A stretch of 64,000 nucleotides of DNA. It comes from Deltaproteobacteria bacterium YD0425bin51 (GTDB taxonomy: Bacteria > Desulfobacterota > Desulfobacteria > Desulfobacterales > YD0425bin51). The stretch covers positions 1-64,000 of the forward strand of contig PDZS01000001.1 of assembly GCA_002753225.1 (NCBI GenBank), read 5' to 3'. Under the pieces are notes generated by a model that saw only the letters and a list, made by a program, of their open reading frames with translations, had not been told where the DNA came from and did no database searches. Below, piece by piece: positions 1-9,230 of the stretch. Made by a program: the position numbers and the translations under genes. The first letter of the stretch is position 1; every line of letters begins with the position of its first letter.

Positions 1-1795
1 ACTTGTCCAGAAAATCTCTTTTTTGTGTTTTTGCATCCATAGTTAATAACATTTCTTTTTTAGATTTTTCTTTTTTAAAGTGTACTTTTGAAGTCTCCTC
101 TCTTTCGAATCTATCTGTTCTTTTGTCTTCTTTTACAATTTTAAAAAATGATACAGCATCCTTTAAATATTCGGCTTGAGCTGCTAGTTCTTCTGATGTT
201 GAGGACATTTCTTCAGCAACTGCTGCATTTTGCTGAACAATCTGATCTAGTTGCTGGATTGCTTTGTTGACTTGAATACCGCCTGTTTTCTGTTCATTTG
301 AAGCAGCAGAAATCTCTTGAACAAGTTCTGCTGTCCTGCGAATATTTGGTACGATTTTTTGTAACATGCTGCCAGCTTCTTCAGCTATTTTAATACTAGA
401 ATTTGAGAGTTCATTTATGCTTGCTGCTGCTGCTTGACTTCTCTCAGCAAGTTTTCTAACTGCATCAGCTACAACTGCAAATCCTTTTCCATGCTCGCCT
501 GCTCTTGCCGCCTCAATAGCTGCATTCAAAGCAAGCATATTGGTCTGTCTTGTGATCTCACTTATAATTGAGATTTTATCTGCAATTTCTTTCATGGCTG
601 TGACTGTTTTGTCTACAGCAGCACCACCTTTAACAGCTTCTTCTGAAGTGCTGATTGCAATATTTTCAGTAGCTTTAGCATTAGATGCATTCTGTTCAAT
701 ATTTGCATTCATTTCTTCCATAGATGCTGCAATTTCTTCTGCAGAAGAGGCTTGTGTGTTTGTGCTGCTAGATAATTCTTGGGCAGTAGAGCTAAGTGTT
801 TGGCTGCCTGAAGATACCTGTTCTGCTATTGATAATACATTCCCTATTATCTGATTAAAATCTTTAATCATTGTTGAAAGAGCTATCATTAAACTATCTT
901 TATCAGAACGCGGAGTAATTGTTACTGTAATATCTCCATTCGCTAAAGACTGCGCTGTATGAACTATTTGGTTCATACTGTCAATTAAAAGATTTAAGTT
1001 AGAGATTATATCTTTGAATTCCCCTTTATAATCTCCTTGAATTTTATCAGGTATATCCCCTTTACTAATACGTTCTACAAATATTGCGGCTGTTTTAAGC
1101 GGTGTTATAACTGCGCTTAAAATTTTATTAACTCCCTCTACTATTTGGCGATAATTACCTTCAAACATCTCTTCTTTAGCTCTATCATCAAGTTTTCCTG
1201 CTAAAATTGAATTGGTTAGCTCTGATAAGTTTTTTGTGATTTCCATTTCTTTACTTATATCTAAAACATATTCAATGGCACCATTGATATTGCCGTTAAT
1301 ATCTTTTAATGGGGCTCCAGAATATCTTATTGGGAGCTGGCCTATAGGTAAATTAGCAAATGTATCTCCTATAAAGACATTATCCAAATTCATTGCGCGG
1401 CCTACTCTGCATTCAGGAGTATTACAATGGGGAGTTTTGAATAAGTTATAGCATTTTTGACCAATACATTGTTCAGGACTCATTTTTAAAACCTGCGCAA
1501 CTGTAGAATTGACAAATCGCACTTGGAATTGTTTATCTACAACCATAACTGGAGTTGGAATTTTGTTTAAAAAATCGACTTTTTCTTCTGCATCAGCAGT
1601 CAAGCTTCTAATCTTATTATTTACGCTTCTTATAATTAAATAAGCAAAGAGTATATTAAACATAAAAGCAATTAAAGTTATAGCTATAGAGGCAGTTTTA
1701 AATTCATATACTATGGAGAGTAATATCGACCCAAGGAAAAGTATGATTACTGAAAATAATAAAATTATAACGGTTTGAATACGCACATTTTTCAT
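1..1795 (-). CDS. Methyl-accepting chemotaxis protein with PAS and HAMP domains (3' end beyond the window)
   Basis: Chemoreceptor that relays a sensed signal to the CheA/CheW kinase. The ATG follows an AAGGAGGG Shine-Dalgarno; about 598 residues are visible and no stop occurs before the left edge, so the C-terminus is missing. Order: two close hydrophobic segments (about 9-28 and 36-53) with almost no periplasmic loop; a cytoplasmic PAS domain (about 70-180) holding four cysteines and a histidine (CIGQKC then HCNTPEC, about residues 108-127); one or two HAMP-like segments (about 210-310); then the signalling domain with the MCP hairpin motif [20 protein letters not shown]. The sensor therefore probably reads a cytoplasmic signal such as redox state, metal or a ligand (inference). 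It is divergent from galE across 79 bases. It is not next to the che cluster at 52-58 kb. Confidence 0.93.
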   Translation of the reverse strand, partial: MKNVRIQTVIILLFSVIILFLGSILLSIVYEFKTASIAITLIAFMFNILFAYLIIRSVNNKIRSLTADAEEKVDFLNKIPTPVMVVDKQFQVRFVNSTVAQVLKMSPEQCIGQKCYNLFKTPHCNTPECRVGRAMNLDNVFIGDTFANLPIGQLPIRYSGAPLKDINGNINGAIEYVLDISKEMEITKNLSELTNSILAGKLDDRAKEEMFEGNYRQIVEGVNKILSAVITPLKTAAIFVERISKGDIPDKIQGDYKGEFKDIISNLNLLIDSMNQIVHTAQSLANGDITVTITPRSDKDSLMIALSTMIKDFNQIIGNVLSIAEQVSSGSQTLSSTAQELSSSTNTQASSAEEIAASMEEMNANIEQNASNAKATENIAISTSEEAVKGGAAVDKTVTAMKEIADKISIISEITRQTNMLALNAAIEAARAGEHGKGFAVVADAVRKLAERSQAAAASINELSNSSIKIAEEAGSMLQKIVPNIRRTAELVQEISAASNEQKTGGIQVNKAIQQLDQIVQQNAAVAEEMSSTSEELAAQAEYLKDAVSFFKIVKEDKRTDRFEREETSKVHFKKEKSKKEMLLTMDAKTQKRDFLDK

Positions 1796-1874
1796 AACTC
1801 CCTCCTTTAATAATTATGTTTAACTGTAAAATTGGACTTGAATAACAAATAAGGAAAATATATATCATATAATT

Positions 1875-2906
1875 ATGAAAAATAGAATACTAGTTACAGG
1901 TGGAACAGGATATATTGGTTCCCATACTGTTGTTGAATTAATTAATGCCCAATATGAAGTTGTAATAATTGACGATTTATCTAATTCTTATGCTTCTGTG
2001 ATTGATAATATTTTAAAAATAACTGGAAAGAAACCTGCTTTTGAGCAATTTAATCTTTGCGATAAAAAACTTCTTGATCAGTTTTTTAAAAAATATACAG
2101 ATATAAGTGCAATTATTCATTTTGCTGCTAGTAAATCTGTAAATGAATCTGTTGAAAAACCATTAAAATATTATAGAAATAATCTAATGTCATGTATTAA
2201 TTTATTAGATGCAATGAGAGAATATAGTGTTCCTTATATGGTATTTTCATCTTCATGTACAGTTTATGGTCAACCAGAAAAACTGCCAGTAACTGAATAT
2301 GCACCTTTGCAAACTCCATCATCACCTTATGGAAATACAAAACAGATCTGTGAGAAGATTATTCAAGATGTAACTATATCAAATGAAGATATTTCGGCAA
2401 TTTCTTTAAGATACTTTAATCCAATAGGAGCACATACTTCATCTTTAATAGGAGAGCTTTCAACAGGGACTCCAGATAATCTTGTCCCGTATATTACCCA
2501 GACAGGAATTGGGATAAGGGAATTTTTGAGAGTATTTGGGAATGACTATGATACGCCTGACGGAACATGCATAAGAGATTTTATTCATGTTATAGATATA
2601 GCTGACGTTCATATTAAAGCTGTTGAAAGATTACTTGGGAACAAAAACAAAGCCCAATATGAATTTTTTAACGTAGGAACAGGGAGAGGTTATTCTGTAA
2701 TGGAGGTAATTAAAACCTTTGAAAAAGTTTCAGGGAAAAAGCTAAATTATAAAATACTAGGAAGACGGCCTGGCGACATTGAGAAAATTTGGGCGGACAC
2801 TTCTCTTGCAAATAAAGAGCTTGAATGGGTAGCTACAAGAGACCTTGATGAAATGCTTCTTACAGCATGGAATTGGGAAAAGCATTATAGGCCAGTGAAT
2901 ATATAA
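1875..2906 (+). CDS. galE: UDP-glucose 4-epimerase
   Basis: Interconverts UDP-glucose and UDP-galactose, supplying galactose for lipopolysaccharide or exopolysaccharide in the cytoplasm. Length (343 residues) is normal for GalE. Visible motifs: the N-terminal NAD-binding glycine motif TGGTGYIGSH at residues 8-17, the serine cluster SSSCTVYG before the YGNTK stretch that carries the YxxxK catalytic pair, and the family motif SLRYFNPIGAH. An AAGGAA stretch lies about 15 bases before the ATG, which is rather far for a ribosome binding site. The ech operon starts 51 bases downstream on the same strand, so readthrough into it is possible, but the two functions are unrelated. Confidence 0.95.
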   Translation: MKNRILVTGGTGYIGSHTVVELINAQYEVVIIDDLSNSYASVIDNILKITGKKPAFEQFNLCDKKLLDQFFKKYTDISAIIHFAASKSVNESVEKPLKYYRNNLMSCINLLDAMREYSVPYMVFSSSCTVYGQPEKLPVTEYAPLQTPSSPYGNTKQICEKIIQDVTISNEDISAISLRYFNPIGAHTSSLIGELSTGTPDNLVPYITQTGIGIREFLRVFGNDYDTPDGTCIRDFIHVIDIADVHIKAVERLLGNKNKAQYEFFNVGTGRGYSVMEVIKTFEKVSGKKLNYKILGRRPGDIEKIWADTSLANKELEWVATRDLDEMLLTAWNWEKHYRPVNI

Positions 2907-2957
2907 TATACTGTCGATTCTTTTTAAACTTTTAGGTTTAAACTTTTGGAGATTTTT

Positions 2958-4871
2958 ATGAAAGAACTACTAGTTTTTATCCTTATTGTCTCCCCTTTTA
3001 TGTTTGCGGTACTATGCTCTATTATTAAATCAGATAAGATACGTTCATTTGTTGTTTTGGCTATGGGTATCATTCTTAGTGTAAGTTCTTTGCTTCTCAT
3101 TACTAAAGTCCCTTTTTCCTTTTCACCTAAATCTGTTTTTACAATAAAAGTTAATCATATTATTGAAGTTTCAGATTTCCTTCTGCTATTCCTTATGTTG
3201 TTTTTTGCTTTTAAATACAAAAGCATTCTAATAAGAATTTTTGTTATTTTCCAAATGGTGTTTGTTTCTTATTTTGATTTTTTTTTAAAGCAAAATCATT
3301 CAGATTATCCAACTATTTATTGTGATCATCTTTCGCTTATTATGGTTTTAATTATTTCAATCATAGGATCTCTTATATGTTTTCAAGCTGTTCCTTACAT
3401 GAAAGAACATGAACATCATCTAAATATTCATCCTGCTATATCTAAACAACGCGGTTTTTTCTTTGTAATGGTTTTATTTTTAGGCGCAATGAATGGGCTC
3501 GCTCTTTCCAATGATATGATGTTTTTTTATTTTTTCTTTGAAGTAACAACGATTTGCTCTTTTCTTTTAATAGGCCATGATCAAACAGAAGTAGCTATAA
3601 AAAATTCAATAAGGGCATTATGGATGAATAGCCTTGGAGGCTGTGCATTTATTGTTGCCATAGTTTGGATTTATTCCCAAATTGGGACATTAGATATTCA
3701 AGAAATTATACGAACTTATGGCAATGCAAAATACTATGTTCTTCCTTTAGCTTTAATCTGTTTAGCAGGCTTTACAAAATCTGCACAATTCCCTTTTCAA
3801 AGCTGGCTTTTAGGCGCTATGGTAGCACCAACTCCTGTTTCTGCTCTTTTGCATTCAAGTACAATGGTTAAAGTAGGGGTTTATATTGTTTTACGATTTT
3901 CTCCAGTTTTTAAAGGGATTTTTTTAAGCCAGTGTGTTGCTTTATGCGGAGCATTTGCATTTTTAGCAGGTGCTGCTTTAGCTGTTGGGCAAAGTAATGG
4001 TAAAAAAGTTCTGGCATACTCAACCATAAGTAATCTGGGGTTAATCCTTGCATGCGCTGGAATAAATACGCCAGCCGCTCATACAGCAGCAATTCTTCTT
4101 ATAATATTCCATGCTGTAACAAAAGCTTTGTTATTTATGTGTGTTGGGACCATTGAGCAGCATATAGCAAGCCGTGATATAGAAGATATGAGAGGGTTAT
4201 ATGCAGAGATGCCGATAACAGCTTTAATTACAGTTATGGGTGTTATAACAATGATTATGCCTCCTTTTGGTTTGCTTTTAGGTAAATGGATGGCAATGGA
4301 GGCAGCAGCTAGAAATCTTCTTGTTATTTTAATGGTTTCGTTGGGTAGTGCTTTAACAGTTATGTACTGGGCAAGATGGGCAGGAACGCTTATGAGCGAT
4401 CCTTTTGCAGGTAAGTTTAAGCTTGAATCTCAGCCAATACTTACATGGATTCCTTTGCTTTCTCTATGTTCTTTAGCATCGGTTTTAAGTTTTCTTGCTC
4501 CTTTGGTTTATACAAAAATGATCGTTCCTGATTTAAACTCAAATTTTATACCATTTGATATCCATAGAGGGATATTTGAAAATTCTTATGGACAATTTCC
4601 AGTAGTACCTCTCTGTTTAATTGCAATATTAGGATTTGGAGTTGCAGTTTGGGCAGTAAAGAGCGCAGCTAGTAGCCGAATTGTTCCACCTTATTTAAGC
4701 GGAGCCCAGACTGCTGAACCAGGAACGTTTACAGGTCCAATGAATCAGTTAGTTAAGAGTGAAGCTAGAAATTATTATTTATCTAGAATTTTTGGCGAAA
4801 AGAGATTAACTACTTGTATTAATTTGGCTGCTGGGGTTTGGCTTATTCTTATGGTAGGAGGAACATTATGA
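2958..4871 (+). CDS. echA: Ech hydrogenase subunit A, proton/ion-translocating membrane subunit (NuoL-like)
   Basis: Antiporter-like integral membrane subunit of a group 4 energy-converting [NiFe] hydrogenase; it is expected to move protons or sodium ions as ferredoxin-linked electrons reduce protons. The protein (637 residues) is hydrophobic throughout, with more than a dozen membrane spans. Its central part is the proton-conducting transporter family (NuoL/MrpA type), including FFFFEVTTICSFLLIG and the conserved stretch with the functional lysine near GLALSN...AGFTKSAQFPFQSWLLGAM and PTPVSALLHSSTMVKVGVY. I chose the ATG preceded by GGAG at six bases; an in-frame TTG twelve bases earlier would swallow that site. 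It overlaps echB by ATGA, which suggests translational coupling. Confidence 0.93.
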   Translation: MKELLVFILIVSPFMFAVLCSIIKSDKIRSFVVLAMGIILSVSSLLLITKVPFSFSPKSVFTIKVNHIIEVSDFLLLFLMLFFAFKYKSILIRIFVIFQMVFVSYFDFFLKQNHSDYPTIYCDHLSLIMVLIISIIGSLICFQAVPYMKEHEHHLNIHPAISKQRGFFFVMVLFLGAMNGLALSNDMMFFYFFFEVTTICSFLLIGHDQTEVAIKNSIRALWMNSLGGCAFIVAIVWIYSQIGTLDIQEIIRTYGNAKYYVLPLALICLAGFTKSAQFPFQSWLLGAMVAPTPVSALLHSSTMVKVGVYIVLRFSPVFKGIFLSQCVALCGAFAFLAGAALAVGQSNGKKVLAYSTISNLGLILACAGINTPAAHTAAILLIIFHAVTKALLFMCVGTIEQHIASRDIEDMRGLYAEMPITALITVMGVITMIMPPFGLLLGKWMAMEAAARNLLVILMVSLGSALTVMYWARWAGTLMSDPFAGKFKLESQPILTWIPLLSLCSLASVLSFLAPLVYTKMIVPDLNSNFIPFDIHRGIFENSYGQFPVVPLCLIAILGFGVAVWAVKSAASSRIVPPYLSGAQTAEPGTFTGPMNQLVKSEARNYYLSRIFGEKRLTTCINLAAGVWLILMVGGTL

Positions 4872-5719
4872 TAACTGACCTTGTTCTTGCTATATTTTGT
4901 ATTGTTTTTGTGCCTGTTTTAGGCGGATTTATAAGTGGAATTGACAGGATAATTACTGCTAGATTTCAAAGCCGTGTCGGTCCTCCTTTGCTTCAGCCTT
5001 TTTATGATGTAATAAAGTTATTTGGGAAAGAAAAAGTAGTTGTTAATGTATGGCAGGCTTTTTGTGCCTACTGCTATATAGCGGCAGCATCAATTTCAAT
5101 AGTCATGTTCTTTTTCAAATCAGATCTTTTGCTTATTCTGTTTGTTCAAGCAGTAGGGGCTATATTTTTAGTCGTTGGAGCACTTTCTTCAACTTCTCCA
5201 TTTAGTCAGGTTGGAGCCCATAGAGAGCTTTTACAGATTCTTTCTTATGAACCACTTCTAGTTCTTGTGGTTGTAGGTATGTATCTGGAAGTTGACAGCT
5301 TTAAAATTTGGAAAATATATGAGTGGAATGAGCCTTTAATCCTAAAACTTCCATTTCTTTTTATTGTTTTGGGTTATGCTTTGACTATAAAGCTTCGCAA
5401 ATCCCCTTTTGATCTCTCAACATCGCATCATGCACATCAGGAACTCGTAAAAGGAGTTCTTACAGATTATTCAGGACCGTTTTTAGGTCTTATTGAAATT
5501 GCTCATTGGTATGAAACTGTACTTGTCTTGGGTTTATGTTCTCTTTTTTGGGCAACAAATTGGATCGGCGGTTTTATTTTAGTAGCAATAACTTATATTT
5601 TGGAAATTATAATTGATAATGTCTCAGCCCGTATGACATGGCGCTGGATGTTAGGTTATGTTTGGGCTATGGGAATTACTCTCTCTGTTGTAAATATGGT
5701 TTGGCTAAGCTTAGTGTAA
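4868..5719 (+). CDS. echB: Ech hydrogenase subunit B, membrane anchor (NuoH-like)
   Basis: Membrane subunit related to complex I NuoH; it connects the peripheral hydrogenase arm to the ion-pumping arm. 283 residues with about eight membrane helices. The NuoH signature is visible near the N-terminus (ARFQSRVGPPLLQPFYD) and a second conserved loop reads RKSPFDLSTSHHAHQELVKG, the equivalent of the acidic PFD loop of NuoH. The start ATG overlaps the echA stop codon by four bases and has GGAGG six bases upstream; a longer in-frame non-ATG start inside echA is less likely. echC follows after 13 bases. Confidence 0.93.
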   Translation: MITDLVLAIFCIVFVPVLGGFISGIDRIITARFQSRVGPPLLQPFYDVIKLFGKEKVVVNVWQAFCAYCYIAAASISIVMFFFKSDLLLILFVQAVGAIFLVVGALSSTSPFSQVGAHRELLQILSYEPLLVLVVVGMYLEVDSFKIWKIYEWNEPLILKLPFLFIVLGYALTIKLRKSPFDLSTSHHAHQELVKGVLTDYSGPFLGLIEIAHWYETVLVLGLCSLFWATNWIGGFILVAITYILEIIIDNVSARMTWRWMLGYVWAMGITLSVVNMVWLSLV

Positions 5720-5732
5720 GGGGGGTTTAAAT

Positions 5733-6158
5733 ATGATAGGAATCAAAAAATTTATAAGCAAAATGCGGACTAAATCCCCATGGCTTTTACATTTTGATTG
5801 CGGAAGCTGTAATGGATGCGATATTGAAGTTTTAGCATGTCTTACGCCAGTATATGATGTGGAAAGGTTTGGCATAATAAATGTTGGTAATCCAATGCAT
5901 GCTGATATCCTTCTGGTAACTGGTACTGTAAACCATAGAAATAAAGTGGTTTTGATTAATTTATTTAATCAAATGCCAGATCCAAAGATTGTTGTAGCCA
6001 TTGGCGCTTGCGGCTTATCAGGAGGAATCTTTAGAGATGCTTATAATGTTGTCGGAGGAGTTGATAAGGTTATTCCTGTTGATGTTTATGTGCCTGGGTG
6101 TCCTGCAAAACCTGAAGCAATAATTGATGGAGTCGTTGCAGGATTATCTAAGCTTTAA
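5733..6158 (+). CDS. echC: Ech hydrogenase subunit C, small [4Fe-4S] subunit (NuoB-like)
   Basis: Electron-transferring small subunit that holds the proximal [4Fe-4S] cluster next to the NiFe site. The 141-residue protein has the full cysteine set: the CGSCNGC motif (Cys 23, 26, 29), Cys 93 in GACG and Cys 123 in PGCP, as in NuoB and the hydrogenase small subunits of group 4. It lacks the extra clusters of group 1 small subunits, typical of Ech. A GGGGGG run precedes the ATG by about seven bases. It lies between the two membrane subunits and the catalytic subunits in the canonical echABCDEF order. Confidence 0.94.
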   Translation: MIGIKKFISKMRTKSPWLLHFDCGSCNGCDIEVLACLTPVYDVERFGIINVGNPMHADILLVTGTVNHRNKVVLINLFNQMPDPKIVVAIGACGLSGGIFRDAYNVVGGVDKVIPVDVYVPGCPAKPEAIIDGVVAGLSKL

Positions 6159-6186
6159 AAAAATAATCAAATTAAGGAAATAAGAT

Positions 6187-6570
6187 ATGCAAGGGGAGTT
6201 GATTCCAGTTACTTCAGATAATATAGTTGGTGAAGCTGCAAAAATTAAAATAGAGGGTTACAAATTTATAACAATATCATGCATAGAGATAGATGTTCTA
6301 AATTTAGAACTTTTATATCACTTTGATAAGAATTTAACCCTTAGAACTTTTAAATTAAATGTCCCAAAAGATAGCCATATACAAAGCATTTCGCCAGTTT
6401 ACTTTGCAGCTTTTTTAGTGGAAAATGAAATACAGGATTTGTTTGGCTTGAAGTTTAAAGGACTGCCAATAGATTATGATGGTACTTTTTATTTGGCAAG
6501 TGAGGTGAGAACTACCCCGTTTTGCAGGTATATGATAGATGAATCTAAAAAAAGTGTGGAGAGTACTTAA
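6187..6570 (+). CDS. echD: Ech hydrogenase subunit D (NuoC-like)
   Basis: Small accessory subunit of the peripheral arm, related to NuoC (30 kDa subunit) but short at 127 residues, as usual for EchD. The C-terminal half keeps the NuoC-type stretch ENEIQDLFGLKFKG. No cofactor-binding residues are expected. Its stop codon is directly followed by the echE ATG with no spacer, so the two are almost certainly translated together, matching their tight association in the complex. The identification rests on this motif and on position in the operon. Confidence 0.88.
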   Translation: MQGELIPVTSDNIVGEAAKIKIEGYKFITISCIEIDVLNLELLYHFDKNLTLRTFKLNVPKDSHIQSISPVYFAAFLVENEIQDLFGLKFKGLPIDYDGTFYLASEVRTTPFCRYMIDESKKSVEST

Positions 6571-7647
6571 ATGACAAAAACAATTATCCCGTTTGGTCCT
6601 CAGCATCCTGTTTTCCCAGAACCAGTTCATCTTAAGATAACAATAGAAGATGAAGTGATAACTGAGGCTATTCCTGCATTTGGTTATGTTCATAGAGGAC
6701 TTGAAACATTAGTTGAAAAGCGTGATTTTAATCAAATTATTCAGGTTGTTGAAAGAGTATGTGGAATATGTTCTGTAATGCATGCATTATGCTATTGTCA
6801 GGGAATTGAAGAGATGATGGGAATTGAAATCCCTTCTAGAGCAAAATTTCTTAGGGTAATCTGGTCAGAACTTCATAGAATACATAGTCATCTTTTGTGG
6901 CTTGGGCTTTTTGCAGACAGTTTTGGCTTTGAAAGTCTATTCATGCAATTTTGGAAGATTCGAGAAAAAATTTTAGATATAAATGAAGCAACTGCTGGAA
7001 ATAGAATTATTATAGCAATTAATGTGATTGGAGGAGTTAGAAGAGACCTTTCTAAAGAACAGATGCAATGGATAATTTCTGAACTAGTTACAGTAGAAGC
7101 TGAAATTAAAGATTTAGAAAATGTAATATTAAATGATTATACAGTAAAAAAACGTACTGTTGAAAAAGGTATAATTAATAAAACCCAAGCATTTGAACTA
7201 GGGCTTGTTGGTCCTACAATTAGAGGAAGCGGAATTGCTGAAGATATGAGGCTTTTAAAATATGCAGCGTATGGTTCTTTAGATTTTGAGCCTATCATAG
7301 AAAATAGCGGAGACTGTTATGCTAGAACAAAAGTTCGTTTTCGTGAAACTTTTCAGAGTATAGATTTGGTAAGACAAGCTATATCCAAAATACCTGATGG
7401 CGAATTAAAGGTTAAAGTTACCGGAAAACCCCAAGGAGATATTATTTCAAGAGTTGAGCAGCCAAGAGGTGAAGTATTTTATTATATAAAAGGAACAGGG
7501 AAAAAAGAGATAGATAGACTTAGAATAAGAACTCCAACTTTTGCAAATATTCCAGCTCTTGTTACAATGCTTCCTGGCATGTTTTTGTCAGATGTTCCTG
7601 TAATAGTTTTATCAATTGACCCATGTATTAGCTGTACTGAGAGGTGA
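6571..7647 (+). CDS. echE: Ech hydrogenase subunit E, [NiFe] catalytic large subunit (NuoD-like)
   Basis: Catalytic subunit that oxidises or evolves H2 at a NiFe centre. Both nickel-ligand motifs are present: ERVCGIC (Cys 64 and 67) near the N-terminus and DPCISC (Cys 352 and 355) six residues from the C-terminus. This distinguishes it from complex I NuoD, which has lost them, so the enzyme should be a true hydrogenase. At 358 residues it has the normal EchE size. Only TER follows the last cysteine, so either there is no C-terminal extension to cleave or a very short one. No hyp maturation genes lie in the window. Confidence 0.95.
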   Translation: MTKTIIPFGPQHPVFPEPVHLKITIEDEVITEAIPAFGYVHRGLETLVEKRDFNQIIQVVERVCGICSVMHALCYCQGIEEMMGIEIPSRAKFLRVIWSELHRIHSHLLWLGLFADSFGFESLFMQFWKIREKILDINEATAGNRIIIAINVIGGVRRDLSKEQMQWIISELVTVEAEIKDLENVILNDYTVKKRTVEKGIINKTQAFELGLVGPTIRGSGIAEDMRLLKYAAYGSLDFEPIIENSGDCYARTKVRFRETFQSIDLVRQAISKIPDGELKVKVTGKPQGDIISRVEQPRGEVFYYIKGTGKKEIDRLRIRTPTFANIPALVTMLPGMFLSDVPVIVLSIDPCISCTER

Positions 7648-7653
7648 AAAGCT

Positions 7654-8013
7654 ATGTTTAAAATGACCCCTACGATAATCAAAAATTTTTTATCAAAAAG
7701 AGCTACAAGATATTATCCTTATGAAGTAAGAGAGCCTTTTAAAGATGCAAGGGGTGAATTATACAATGAAATAGAGAAATGTAATTTTTGCAGTGCGTGT
7801 GCTTTAAAATGCCCTTCGCAATGCATTACAGTAGATAAAAAAAATGCTACATGGGAATGCGATCCTTTTGCATGTGTATATTGTGGAATTTGTGTCGATA
7901 CCTGTCCTAAAGATTCTCTGCAACAAAAAAACACTTATCGTAAACCCGCGCTTGAGAGACAGCTTATTCAAATGAAAGGTGAGGTCAAAAAGAAAACAGA
8001 TAAAGAAGAATGA
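7654..8013 (+). CDS. echF: Ech hydrogenase subunit F, two-[4Fe-4S] ferredoxin-like subunit
   Basis: Polyferredoxin subunit that passes electrons between soluble ferredoxin and EchC. The 119-residue protein has two complete CxxCxxCxxxCP motifs: Cys 43, 46, 49, 53 and Cys 74, 77, 80, 84. The charged C-terminal tail is lysine-rich. It is related to NuoI. It closes the operon echABCDEF; six bases separate it from echE. Downstream the next gene is on the other strand, with 68 bases between and no convincing terminator hairpin. Confidence 0.93.
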   Translation: MFKMTPTIIKNFLSKRATRYYPYEVREPFKDARGELYNEIEKCNFCSACALKCPSQCITVDKKNATWECDPFACVYCGICVDTCPKDSLQQKNTYRKPALERQLIQMKGEVKKKTDKEE

Positions 8014-8081
8014 CGTCCTTGTTTTGTTAAGTTAATATTCAAAAAAATGTAAAATAAGTGAGAAGTGAATTAAAATTATTT

Positions 8082-9230
8082 TTATTGCTTATATATAACA
8101 ACTTTGAACAGATTCCCCTCTCTATCATCAAAAAATGATATTTTTTGATAAGCTTGTAACGCTCTTCTAATACCATTTCCCAATCCGCGATAAGGCAAAA
8201 GTTTGCTTGCAAATGATGCTATTATTGGATTTCTGATATTTGAAATTCCGTTTTTTATATTCTCAATTGTTAAGTTATTTGGCAAATGACCTGGACTTAA
8301 AATTTCAATTCTATCTGAGAAAATAAATAATCGTATAGGGGCTGAAATAAAATAATCTCTATGAACTAGCGCATTTATCAATAACTCCTCAAGTGTAATA
8401 CGAGGTATTTCTAATTCTCCTGTAGAATTGACGCCTTTCTCTTTTTGGATTCTTTTTAAATTGTTTAAAATAAAACCTATAGCTTTTTGAAATATATCTG
8501 ATAACTTCCCTGTTATATCTTGACTGTCTATATAATTATTTTCATCTATTATTTCAGCAGGGTATGAGACAGCTTTAATCATAAACACAGGGAGACGGAA
8601 TTGAGGAAATTTAGAAAACAATAACGCTCCAGCAATATTCATAATTCCGTCTCTTGCTAAACTCATATTTTCAAGTAACCGTGATAATGATTCTGAATTT
8701 TGTTCTATTTTTTCATTATATTCTTTAAACAAAAATTGAGAGAAATATTCATAATCTAAATCCGCTATAGTTATTCCATTTGCTGGAATCTCATCTCCAT
8801 GTATAAGTCCTGCGCTTTGAAACATTCGCTGAATTTCTTCGCGTGAAGTTACTTTTCGTTTATCTGCCCCATTTTTTACAATAATAGCCCCATTGTTATC
8901 CATATATGGCTTGCTTATTCCTTCAGAAATTTTGATAATCATGATCAATTTATTATTGATGAGAATGTTTTCGACAATTGGATTTACAGGAGGTCTGACA
9001 TGAGTAGATGCAACATTTGAAATCATCTGATTTAACCTGCGTATATCATCTTGTGTTAATCCAATAATTACTCCGTTATCATCAACGCCAATAATAATCA
9101 TACCTCCCAGTGTATTAGAAAATGCAATTATTTCCTCAGAAAGTTTTTGCGGATTAGTAAAATTGATTTTATGCTGATGTTTACTGTCTTCTCCGAGTGA
9201 TATTATTTCAATTAATTCTGAGGCTTCCAT
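8082..9230 (-). CDS. AlbA_2 (Schlafen-like) domain protein with C-terminal GHKL-type ATP-binding fold
   Basis: 382 residues. The N-terminal part (about 1-125) matches the AlbA_2/Schlafen AlbA-like family, with the typical FSNTLGGMIIIGVDDNG stretch. The C-terminal part (about 265-382) has the HATPase_c_4 pattern with LINALVHRDY and GLGNGIRRAL. Such proteins are often annotated as transcriptional regulators or ATP-dependent helicase-like, but the true activity is rarely known; Schlafen AlbA domains can be nucleases or nucleic-acid binders. The usual ExxE/K active-site pattern is not clearly recognisable in the N-terminal stretch GEDSKHQHKINF. The start codon lies inside the 3' end of the upstream PHP-AAA gene (19-base overlap), so both form one operon. 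A defence role is an inference. Confidence 0.85.
   Translation of the reverse strand: MEASELIEIISLGEDSKHQHKINFTNPQKLSEEIIAFSNTLGGMIIIGVDDNGVIIGLTQDDIRRLNQMISNVASTHVRPPVNPIVENILINNKLIMIIKISEGISKPYMDNNGAIIVKNGADKRKVTSREEIQRMFQSAGLIHGDEIPANGITIADLDYEYFSQFLFKEYNEKIEQNSESLSRLLENMSLARDGIMNIAGALLFSKFPQFRLPVFMIKAVSYPAEIIDENNYIDSQDITGKLSDIFQKAIGFILNNLKRIQKEKGVNSTGELEIPRITLEELLINALVHRDYFISAPIRLFIFSDRIEILSPGHLPNNLTIENIKNGISNIRNPIIASFASKLLPYRGLGNGIRRALQAYQKISFFDDREGNLFKVVIYKQ

Noticed and set aside
1796..1874. Riboswitch or operator between the chemoreceptor and galE
   Set aside because: Only 79 A+T-rich bases with no convincing stem or dyad.
8014..8081. Terminator after the ech operon
   Set aside because: No stem with more than a few base pairs was seen before the convergent gene.
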